DNA of 64,000 nt, from NCBI RefSeq assembly GCF_010183535.1, contig NC_071329.1:3782001-3846000 (forward strand). Reading direction: 5' to 3'. The DNA is from Caenorhabditis remanei. Taxonomy: Eukaryota > Nematoda > Chromadorea > Rhabditida > Rhabditidae. The position numbers and the translations under genes are program-made. Shown one piece after another: positions 44,398 through 54,034 of this stretch (its first letter is position 1; each line of letters begins with the position of its first letter). The notes below the pieces were generated by a model that was given only the letters and a program-made list of their open reading frames with translations, did no database searches and was not told the DNA's origin.

Positions 44398-45116
44398 GTA
44401 CTTGACGGGGCGAGTGGAACTTTTTCTATAAATTTGATCATAGGTACTTTCGGCCCTGAGGATCGACCGTGAGGCAAAATGCTCAAGCGAACCGAGTTAC
44501 AGTACCGGACAAAAAGGTATCAACTTTGGCTGTTTTCAGTGGAAAATGACCAACTTTGAGAGTGTGCGATAGTAATTCTGATTGTTACACCAAGAAAATG
44601 TTTAATGAATCATATAGATTGAACGTAGAGCTCCATTTTTGTAGTTGACAACTTTTTTGTACAGACACTCCCTAGCAAGTTACATATCGACAAAGAAATT
44701 TTTTCCTCAAATCGACCTATTTCAGTGCAAAATAGTGCGATTTTTGAGCTGTTGTCTTAAAATGACCATATCTCTCTAGGGAGTGTCCGTACAAAAAAGT
44801 TGTCAACTACAAAAATGGAGCTCTACGTTCAATCTATATGATTCATTAAAATTTTTCATGGTGTGACAATCAGAATTACTATGACACACTCTCCAAGTTG
44901 GTCATTTTCCACTGAAAACAGCCAAAGTTGATACCTTTTTGTCCGGTACTGTAGATGCCATCAAACTTTTCGTAAAGTTAAGCTGAAGTTTGATGGCTCA
45001 TAACTAGGTTCACAAAAGCATTTTGCAGATTTTTCTAGCAGTTTTGAAGTCCTCAGGGTCGAAAATACCTGTGATCAAATTTATAGAACAAGTTCCACTC
45101 GCCCCGTCGTGTACTT
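44398..45116. repeat. foldback in IRLD-2 intron 4, split by a mariner-like MITE
   Basis: TACTTGACGGGGCGAGTGGA is mirrored by TCCACTCGCCCCGTCGTGTA. GATCATAGGTACTTTCGGCC is mirrored by the complementary GGTCGAAAATACCTGTGATC. The MITE 44510-44951 occupies its centre. It is related to 29785-30212 and 58371-58800. Confidence 0.75.
44510..44951. mobile_element. Tc1/mariner-like palindromic MITE, copy 7
   Basis: CAGTACCGGACAAAAAGGTA … TACCTTTTTGTCCGGTACTG, flanked by TA on both sides. It is the best-preserved copy of the family and sits in the middle of another foldback. Confidence 0.85.
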
Positions 45117-45913
45117 CCCTTGTCAAATACCAAGTTTCCGGAATTTTCGGAATTTTCGAAAAGAATAATTTGGATTATTACCGAGTTTCGGAATTTCCGA
45201 ATTCCGAAGTTTCCTGAATTTTTAGTTCCGCAATTCCCTGATAGTAAAGCTAAACTATTAACCAAAAATACCGATTCTCAGACGCTATCTTACGCTTGGC
45301 GAGGTAATCAAAATGCCAATTTTCAAAATTTGCATCCAGATTTTTGTCTGACGATTGGTGAGATGAACAAGTTATCCGATATGAAATTTGTTCATATTGA
45401 TGCCACATATTGTGATGAAACGGAAAAAGTGTTCGGAGGAAAGTTATGTCGTTCCGATGATCTCGAGAAATGTACTTATTTTTGGGGTGACGTCATTATT
45501 GAATCTGAAGAGTTTGATTATTTGCAAAAGAACTTGACGCATATATTCGGGAAGCTGGTCATTCAGAATACTAAGAGAAAAAACTTAAAAATTTTCCCGC
45601 AATTGACTCACATTATTTCACTAGATTCAACGTCGCCCGCTATTCAAATTGTGGGTAATCAGGACTTGAAGAACGCTATGTTTCCAAAATTGCAAGTAAG
45701 GCTGTTCAGTTGGAACCTTTTTGAAAATTGTTGTTTTCAGAGAGTGGCAGCCAGAAGTGGAGTACGTGTCAGTATAGAAAATAACAACCCAAGTCTTTTA
45801 AATTCATCGGACGCCTTGTTTCCACCACCGAGTGCTCGATACATCAATACTGTTGGAGAATATATAGAGCCGCCCATTTAAAATACTTCGTGTTTTTGTG
45901 AATTCATGAATAA

Positions 45914-46292
45914 CATACTTGTCAACCGGGCCGAAACGGGCCGACACGGGCCGGATCATAACTCGCGTCAAAATGAATATTATGAGCTGAAAAATATACC
46001 AAAATGTAGATCTCGACGAGTTCTATGCTCGTGATCTACTACGGGCCGGATGGCTATTCGTTAATGTGTTGCGGGCCGGGAAAAAGTGCCAAAAAACGCG
46101 GAAATGGCCAAAAAAGTAAATTCTAGCCCGGCCCGCGGCATATTAACGAATAGACATCCGGCCCGTAGTAGGTCACAGACATAGAACTCGTCGTGATCTA
46201 CATTTTGGTACATTTTTCAGCTCATAATATTCATTTTGACGCGAGTTACGATCCGGCCGTGTCGGCCCGTTTTGGCCCGGGTGACAAGTATG
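45914..46292. repeat. GGCCCG-type palindrome, complete copy
   Basis: CATACTTGTCAACCGGGCC to CCCGGGTGACAAGTATG, with the usual inner arms. It lies 33 bp after the stop of IRLD-2. Confidence 0.85.
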
Positions 46293-46316
46293 ATAAATAA
46301 AAAATTCTTCGAAACC

Positions 46317-46460
46317 GGAGCAGGGCGTAAATCGTTTCAAACTTAATGCTATGAGCTAAGGAATATACCAAAATGTGAATCTCGGCGAGTTCTATGTCTC
46401 TGACCTATTAAAAATTGGATAACTATTTGTTAATGCACCACGGGCCGGGAAAAAGTGCAA
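46317..46460. repeat. half copy of GGCC-type palindrome
   Basis: GAATATACCAAAATGTGAAT and GCACCACGGGCCGGGAAAAA match one arm. No gene is seen up to 46909. Confidence 0.6.
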
Positions 46461-46909
46461 AAAAAAAAATGAAAAAAAATGAAAAAATCTATTTTAGCCC
46501 ATTGTAACAGTCAGAGCATCCTCAAGTACGTGCTATGCAACTTTTGTTCGAAAATGCTTTCTTCCAGAAAACTTATAACTTATTTACCAAAAATCGGCTT
46601 TTCTGTATCAAAAAGTTGTTTTCCCAAAAAACTGCTTAAAACTCCAAAGATTCAGTTTTTTTTGAAAAAAAATCAGAATTTTTCACATTTTTCGAAATCT
46701 TGGTGATTTTAAGAAATTCTCAAATATATGCCTTTTTATATCAATATTGACTCCCTAATTTGACATCCATTCATATTTATGTACATTTAATTTATTTCCT
46801 TCCTTCCAAATAATAATACTTTAAAAAAACTCAAACTAATCCCATTATATGTATCTAATTAATCTTTTAATTAATGTTCATTCTCCGGTAATCTATCTCT
46901 TTACTGCAA

Positions 46910-47942
46910 TCACTCCGATGGGAAATGTTGCATCCAAGTAAATCCAAGCGACTCGATGGTCTCTTCAGAGATTCTTGATCCAGATTCGGTTACTGATTCG
47001 GCACCGGATCCTGATCCTTCAGCCTTAGCTCCATGTGAGTGAGGACTGTTCAAATCTCCTAGATCTCTTTGGTTCAATAGAATGTTCTCGTCACCCTCAG
47101 AACAATCAAAACCCATAAAACAAGACGGAAAATCAATTGGGAACCAAGGTTTCTCGTGTTCATCATCACTTTTTTCAATCTGGTACCAAGAATGATCAGG
47201 TAAAGTGTCACACGTTGGGTAGCCGTCACTATTGTCATCAGGGTACATACGATTTTCAGAGTCCGACAGATATGCTTCATCGATGTAGTAGTCACCAAAA
47301 ACTTGCAAAAGATCTTCTTCACTAGACATCATTATCGAGACACCATCACTCTCATAATCTCCCGGCCAGTACTCTGGAAAGTGATCCGACTCCGTCTCCT
47401 CCCACTGGCTATTTTCTTCATCGTCGTCAGGATACCTATCGGAATCCTCCTCAATGGTCATATCATCATAACCTGAAAAAAGAACACGTGTCGTGTACAA
47501 AGATCACACTAAGACTCTTACCATATCGATGATATTCTCCATCTGGCACCTCATCATAGATAGGTTCCTTGGCGTCTATGAGATTCTGAGGCTTGGTGTC
47601 GGAATCTCCAGACTCCTCAACTTTAGAATCCACATCATCAGGATTTGAAGGGTCTACCAGCACCTTAGAAATCTTTTTGGTGAGTTCATGAGCACAGTCT
47701 GAAAGATAGAAATGGAGTAAGTGCGCTCTATAGCACATAAGAGGCTTTCAGGATAGTATGCTCCACCGCACCAACGTAAGCGCGCTCCACTTCACTAACT
47801 TACCATTCACGACTTTCTTCTTTTCCAATAGTCTCTGAGTACAACCGTTACAAACAGTATGTCCGAAAGTTATCCATGATCTTGGGATCCGGAGTTCCTG
47901 AGCAATTGAGGTGCACTTTTGAAAACAGAGTTCGCAGTCCAT
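46910..47942 (-). CDS. half-RING zinc-finger protein with acidic tail
   Basis: Exons 47804-47942, 47522-47698 and 46910-47472 join in frame to 292 residues. The N-terminus begins MDCELCFQKC and has FGHTVCNGC, recalling the first half of a RING finger (C-x2-C … CGHxxCxxC). However, the Cys before His is Phe, and no second C-x2-C pair follows, so a two-zinc RING cannot form as written. The remainder is Asp/Glu/Ser-rich (DDMTIEEDSDRYPDDDEENS and similar). An acceptor-like TTTCTAG lies just before ATG. The function is unknown. It could be a degenerate E3-like gene or a lineage-specific protein. It is convergent with IRLD-2. Confidence 0.72.
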
Positions 47943-48139
47943 GGCCTAGAAATTTCCTAGGCCACCAAAGCTAGCAATACAAGACGACATTTTTCTTGTA
48001 TCAACAGGTGCCTTATATAGGGTGGAAGGAGCATTATATATTCAAATTTTATTCACAAAATGGGGGAGTTTCATGGCCAAAAAGATGGAAATAGAACCAA
48101 CGATCAAAGTTATGAATAACAATAGGAAAAGTGAGTCAT

Positions 48140-48153
48140 GGGGGGGGGGGGGG
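48140..48153 (+). repeat. G14 homopolymer tract
   Basis: Fourteen consecutive G, followed by TACTGTAG-type repeats up to about 48310. The rest of 47943-49045 has no recognisable gene. Confidence 0.9.
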
Positions 48154-49045
48154 AGTACTGTAGTGAGTGATAGTCGTGCCACATAAATGAGTTGCGATAG
48201 GGATACTGTAGTAAAGTTTGACGGGGTTACTGTATCAAGTCACGGTACGATTACAGTAATAAGCTATTATTGGGTTCGTTGTTGTAGTGGGTGTACTGTA
48301 GTGATTCATTGTGGTATTACGGTAGCGAATTGCAGTGAGGTTGCTGTTGGGATTCGTGCTTCCATATATTTCAGTATTTCAGCCAAAGTGTTTAGCGTGA
48401 CTGAAAACTAGAAACCCGAAAACGTTTTTCAGTTTCTTATCACTAATTGCCTACGAAGCTTGGTTGGCATTAATCTTGGTCCCATGGAATTCTTCCTGAT
48501 AAGACGTGTTTTCTTCTTCCCACACACTGCACAATCCTCCGGTTATCCTATATTTCAAGTAAAAACGTGAAAAGTTATATCACAGATAATGTGAGTATGA
48601 CAACAAAGTGCACGACGCTTCAAGCCCCCGGGGAGAGTGAGTGAGCGTAAAATATGTACTTTTTCTGAAGGGTACAAAGAGGATGATAAAAGTCACGTGG
48701 CGCTTAAGCCAATTCTCCTGGAAGAGCAAAAAGGGCGGTGCACTTCTTTTTTCAAAATACGTGTGGAGTAAAGTCAAATTACAATTAGAGATACCTTAGT
48801 TTTATTTTGATGTTCTGCATCCTATTAGAACCGCTTCGCGACGCTTTGTAACTACGACGTTTTGCAACTGCAATGTTTTAGATTCTGGAAATCAAGTAAT
48901 GTTAGAGTATACGGTAGAAGCTTGGTGCGGTTGCAAAATGACAAGTTGCAAAGTGTCGCGGATCCATGAAAACTGTCCGAATCAGAACTCTGCCCATATC
49001 AGAGCTGGCCATTATTAAAACTACCGAATTGAAGCCTATCGGCTG

Positions 49046-49279
49046 ACTAGGGACGGCCCTCGAGTCAGTGTGGAGTAATGAGACGTGACCTATATTGTTG
49101 GAAAGATGAAATCACGCTGAATCCAAATATGTATTCAGTTTTTGCCCTCGAGGCCTGGTACTCGAGAAGTCAACTCGTGGACAAAAACTGAATACATATT
49201 TGGAATCATCGTGATTTCAGCTTTCCAACAATATAGGTCACGTCCCATATCTCCACACTGACACGAGGAACTTCCCTAG
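49046..49279. repeat. ~230 bp palindromic element upstream of HMG gene 1
   Basis: CTAGGGACGGCCCTCGAGTC … GACACGAGGAACTTCCCTAG. CGTGACCTATATTGTTGGAA is mirrored exactly by TTCCAACAATATAGGTCACG. It ends 87 bp before the HMG gene 1 start. Confidence 0.8.
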
Positions 49280-49366
49280 TTAGTCAGTTTTTTCTTGTAG
49301 TTCTTACTCGGACAGTTTTCATTAGTAGCATTATAGATCTTTTTCCATTATTTCTATTTTCAGAAA

Positions 49367-51137
49367 ATGTCGGTTAAAACCCCAACCCTCTCCCCCTTCA
49401 TCCTCTTCTGCAGTGCAACACGTAAATCCTTGGCTGACCGATATCCAACTCTCACCGCCACAGATATTCAAAAGCATCTGGAAGTTGTATGGATCACCAT
49501 GTGTGATGAAGAGAAAAGATCTTATCAGGAGGAATACAACAGGATTCTTCTTCAAAGTCAACCAAACTTCGTAGACAATTTTGGGCGTGTCAAAAGACCG
49601 AGAAATGGGTTTCTAGTTTACCGTAATGCGAAACCGTATGGCTCTTCCGAAAATCTTGCAAAAATATGGAGAGAGATGACAGTCGAAGATAAAAGACCTT
49701 ATGAGGAGGAAGCAAAACGGGTAAACAAATTGCATAAGGAGGTATTCATATTACCGCTGACATAAATAACTAATTAATTAATTAATTAATTCAGCTGCAC
49801 CCGAACTACAAATGGAACAGTAAAAAAGAACAAGGATGTCGAAATCCATCAAAACGTCCTCCAAAGAGCTATTCGCTTTTCCTCAAAGCAAAATATAATG
49901 AAGTTATGAAATCTGCGGAAGTGAAGAGTGAAAATGAAGTGACGAAGAGAATTAAAGAAATATGGAAGAAAACATCAAAAGAGGACAGGCAACCATATAT
50001 TCAAGAGGCAAAGAGACTGTCGAATGAATGGTATAAGGTGAGTCTTGAATTAGTAGAATTAGAGGAAGAATTTAAGACCTGGTTTCAATTATTTCAACAA
50101 TTATTTTGCTCGAAATCAGGCAACCTGCGAAAAATAAAAAAAATGTTGACTCTATTCCAGTTTTGATGTCCTTTGAAAACAAGAACGTTCCAAAAAACAC
50201 TTAACCGTCCCAAAAAACGTTCAAACGTCCGATTAAATGTTTAGACGTCTCTTGAAACTCCAAAATATATGTAGTTGTGAATATTTAGACGTCCCAAAAA
50301 ACATTTAGACGTCCCAAAAAACGTTTGTACGTCCCAAAAAACATTTTAACAACCAAAAAAAGTATTTATACGTCCCTTGAATCCTTTCAGTGACTTTTAA
50401 TGTTGAAGGGACGTCTAAATATTTTTGGGACGTTTCAATGTTTTTTGGAACGTCTAATTATGTGAAACCAAATTTTGATATTTCAAGGGACGTTTAAGTA
50501 TTTTATGGGACGTCTAAACGTTTTATGGGACATCTAAATGTTTTGAGGGACGTCTGAACATTTTTGAGCGTATTTGAAACCCCAAAGGACGTTTAAATGT
50601 TTTGAGGGACGTGAGGGGGGGGGGACTTCTAAACTGGAATAGAGCCAAAATGTTAGGTATTATGGCATTTTGAAGCTTTTTAATCTTTTTTTCCCCGAAA
50701 AACAAACAAATCGCTACGGGTTTTTACAATATACAGGTTTTCATTAATTTTTTGGAAATTTTTTCTAATTTAAGAATACATTATCAGAAATATAGTTTTT
50801 TCAATAAAAACATTCCAAAAACTCGAAAAATGTGCGATAAAAAGGATAAAAAAATGGTAAAAGATGTTTCTAAAATTCTCCCAACATATAGGGTAGAATA
50901 ATTGCGTTTTTGAAATGATTGAAGTTATATGAATCCGTTTAATTCCAGAACTGCACAAACTGCGATCACCTGAAACTTCCTTCGATCCCGCAGGGTTCAT
51001 CTCACTTACAGTCTTCATTCGACATGATGAATTTTGAAGTTTCACAACCAAGTGCGCCAATGGATCTAACGTTGGGAATGACTGACCTAACACTCAGCTC
51101 ATGGACTTCACAGTATCCCTCTTTATCCCAACAATGA
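49367..51137 (+). CDS. HMG-box protein with three degenerate boxes (HMG gene 1)
   Basis: Exons 49367-49741, 49795-50037 and 50949-51137 join in frame to 268 residues. TATTTTCAG|AAA precedes ATG, fitting a spliced-leader acceptor. Three HMG-box-like segments are visible. The first is about 5-60 (PFILFCSA … VVWITMCDEEKRSYQEE), the second about 75-122 (KRPRNGFLVYRNAK … IWREMTVEDKRPYEEEAKR) and the third about 139-205 (KRPPKSYSLFLKAKYN … IWKKTSKEDRQPYIQEAKR). HMG boxes bind and bend DNA. These are shorter than the usual ~70 residues and diverged. The C-terminus is hydrophobic and Ser-rich. Intron 2 holds a 503 bp foldback. Confidence 0.82.
50146..50648. mobile_element. foldback element with ACGTCC inner repeats, copy 2
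   Basis: TTGACTCTATTCCAGTTTTG … CTAAACTGGAATAGAGCCAA. It is the same design as 12666-13136 and contains a G10 run near its right end (50615-50624). Confidence 0.8.
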
Positions 51138-51549
51138 TCTAGTCTCTCCCCAGCTACTAATTCTGACGAGTTAGGTGGCATAACCCCCACTTTGTTTTTT
51201 GGACCTTTGTAATTTTCTTTGCTCACGTCAACGGATCACTATTCTTGTTTTCGTTTTAATTGTGAATAATATGAACAACTTCCTTTCTTACATTCTCAAA
51301 ATTATTTTTCATCCCACATTTTATAAAGAAACGTGCAAAATAAAAGAATTCAGATAATATTTTGATGACAACAAAGTGCACTCCGACTCTTTGGGGATTG
51401 GAAGCTGACAGACTTTTTACGGAAAAGTATATGACTGACAAATTATTTTTCAGTAAAGTTGATGTAAAAGTCGTTTCTGCTTTTAAATCCTAACAAAGTT
51501 AATTTTACCGTATACTACAGTATTCTTCAACTCTTCCCCTTACCACCCA

Positions 51550-51712
51550 CAACTGTGAATCATGGTAACCAGAGTTGAATGGAATTCCGACTTCCGATTT
51601 CCAACTTCCGGATAAGAAAATGTCATTCCGACTTCCGACTTCCAGATAAAGAAAATCACTTCCGACTTCCGGATAATAAATTTTCACTTCCATGCAACTC
51701 TGGTGGTAACCT
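51550..51712. repeat. TTCCGACTTCCGGAT repeat
   Basis: Three or four tandem units of TTCCGACTTCCGGATAA lie between CCAGAGTTGAATGGAA and TTCCATGCAACTCTGG, so the whole is palindromic. A related piece lies at 25725-25910. Confidence 0.7.
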
Positions 51713-51742
51713 CAGGATGCTCCGCCCAACATCAGGTTTTTA

Positions 51743-52066
51743 CATACTTGCAACGGGCCGGGCCGGGCCGGGCCGGGCCGATTTGAGAATTTTCACCGGC
51801 CCGGGTCACAGTACAAAAATTTGAAAATTTGAATTTTTTGAAATTTTTTTTTTGATTTTTTCGCAAAAAAGTCGAATTTTCGACTATGTTTTTACTTATC
51901 GATAAAACTCAAGTGTACATAGGATTTTTGACTATTTTTTATGAAAATTTCAAAAAATTTCGAAAAAATTTGTGAAAAAATTGTGCTCATTTTTTGACTC
52001 CGGGCCGACCGGGCCGGGCCGACGGGCCGAGCCGGGCCGGGCCGATATTTTGCAAGTATGGGTTTT
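51743..52066. repeat. GGGCC-rich bordered repeat
   Basis: It opens ACTTGCAACGGGCCGGGCC and closes GGGCCGATATTTTGCAAGTATG with an AT-rich centre. It is related to 13155-13380. Positions 52067-52609 hold nothing recognisable. Confidence 0.7.
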
Positions 52067-52609
52067 TAGGCTAGGTGCTTTGTAATAGGTCATGCATTTT
52101 TAATTGTTTATATTTGACGCGACAAATACTATATGTATTCTATCAAAATCTGCTTATATTCCCAGATAAAACTACAACCTACAAAAAGTGAGTTCCAGGA
52201 GTTACTTACACCTCATTTAGCTTTTCTTTCTTTCCTCATTTCTTCTCTTGCACCTCAGTTTCGTGTATTCGAACTTGTATTCATTCTGAAACATTTATAA
52301 ATTTAAACTCATAGGTCATAATTAGTCTTAACGGCCTAAATCCAGTAAACATGTAAGCAAAAGTGAGGTTACAGCCTTACATTCGGATTATCCGGAGGGA
52401 GTAAGAGAGTAATCCCGAAAATCCTTGTTAGAAAATAATCCGCAGAGACGGAGGGATGGATCAAGATAAACATATTTTATATTATATCAGTCAAAAGCTG
52501 AAAACGACGTGCAAATTTTGAATATGCATTCCATGTTGATTGTGTTTTTTGTTTCCGTTTAGTATTGTGTAGAAAATAATGCACACTTTTATGATAAAAT
52601 TCAAAAAAA

Positions 52610-52757
52610 CAGTACTGGCCGAACTTTTTCTTCCATCCGTCAGTTTTGCCATTTTACTATAGCATTTTACTATAGCAGACAACGTGAGAACAAGTTTCGG
52701 GGAAGAACTTTTGATGGCCTAGAAACACACAGCGAAAAAGTTCGGCCATCAGCACTG
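52610..52757. mobile_element. Tc1-like short MITE
   Basis: CAGTACTGGCCGAACTTTTT … AAAAAGTTCGGCCATCAGCACTG. The terminal repeats resemble Tc1 ends (CAGTGCTGGCC). Confidence 0.65.
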
Positions 52758-52882
52758 CGTTTTCACTTTTATCATACATAGAAATGTCCATATTATTTTT
52801 TCACCCCGGCCCGTTGTAAGTCTGAAAAAAACCCTGAAAATCCTCCCTTGAAACCGGAAAATTCTGAAAAGTCTAAAGCGAC

Positions 52883-53067
52883 CAGTGCTGGCCGAATGTT
52901 TTGTTTTGTGTTTCTAGGCCATGATAAGTTCTTCCCCGTTTTCTTTCCTTAAATTGAATCGTTTTATCAATATTGATAGACTGACAACACTGAGAACAAG
53001 ATGAAATTTAGGAAGAATTTTCCATGACCTAGAAACACACAGAGAAAAAGTTCGGCCATCAGCACTG
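52883..53067. mobile_element. Tc1-like short MITE, second copy
   Basis: CAGTGCTGGCCGAA, TGTTTCTAGGCCATG … CATGACCTAGAAACA, TTCGGCCATCAGCACTG. A fragment of the same unit occurs at 54308-54365. Confidence 0.7.
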
Positions 53068-53319
53068 GGTTTTGACTTTTATCATAGAAATGTACGCATT
53101 TCAAAATACATTCCTTCCCCGAATTCCAATAATCCCCCCTCCCCCTTTTCTGTTTTGCTCATATCTTCTCACATGTTTTGCAGCAGACATTTGTCCTAAA
53201 GACTGACTTCACCTTTTCAATTTCCGTTTTGAAATTATTGAGTCGTAAATAGCGGAGAAAACAAAAACGCAGTGAGCAGTGACAATTTTAGGTTTTTTGA
53301 ATCCCCTTCTTATTTTCAC

Positions 53320-54000
53320 GGTGCTCCGGGACGTTTCGATATCAAGACGTTTGGAAACTGTGACCCGTTTTTTCCGTAATGGTTGCGAAATGTCTTGGTT
53401 TCGAAACGTCAGGAAGCCTAGATATTTGACAACCTTGACAATATGAAACTGAGACATTCGAAACCATACATTTCGAAACTAAACTTTTTAAACCCCGTTT
53501 TTCGATGGCTACCTTTACAATTAGGGTCGAAATATCATAATTTCAAATAGTCTCGGTTTCGAAACGTCCTGAATGTTAGTAACCTGCATTACGCCATTTT
53601 GAATAAAATCTTGACTTCAATTTGTATTTCATTGACGCAAAACTAGTCTGGTTTCTGATCTCATAAGATTTTAGGTGTGTTGTCTGATAAACATATATTG
53701 GGTGCCGTGGGAAATCATGAGTGTGTGAAATTTTATAGAATTTTGATGTTTTCACACTTTCTTTTCACAGCTCCAGGATTTTTGGAAACCACGACATTTC
53801 GAAATCTGGGAAAACTCAATGAAGCATTTTTTGTTCACGTGGATCACAATCAAGGTTCCGAAATGTCTGATTTCGAAACATCATGGTTTCCAAATGTATC
53901 GGTTTTGAAACTTCCCGATTCCTTTTTTTACCAATATCAACCTTTTCCATTTATTTTTCCAATTTCAAGGTTCCCAAATGTATCGATAAATAAACATTTT
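53320..54000. repeat. dispersed GTTTCGAAACGTC motif field
   Basis: A dozen or more variants of TTTCGAAACGTC and ATTTCGAAAC are spread irregularly upstream of HMG gene 2, ending about 35 bp before its ATG. The same motif recurs at 60060-60160, 63560-63650 and 63930-63980. Confidence 0.6.
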
Positions 54001-54034
54001 TATCACAACTTTTTTATTTTCACTTTTTTCCAGA

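Larger units (their letters stand above)
40767..45881 (+). pseudogene. IRLD-type gene, exon 3 split by a transposon
   Basis: Exons 40767-40857, 41673-41924, 42105-42235 + 43387-43453, 43921-44213, 45282-45695 and 45741-45881 match the exon phases of the neighbouring IRLD gene. The protein starts with a signal peptide (MFVILCFFLFSTCA) and carries EVCGILVLNS, IENTQLTSISFF, IRNNSQLTDI, IQNTSLKDLSF and a C-terminal FPPPSARYINTVGEYIEPPI. Exon 3 is interrupted after codon ATA at a TA site by a 1,149 bp palindrome whose first codons are CAG TAG, giving an immediate stop. Removing the element and one TA leaves 198 nt, exactly the length of the paralogue's exon 3. Unless the element is removed from the RNA, the locus is broken. 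The splice donor after exon 3 (GTGGGT) is weak. Confidence 0.82.
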
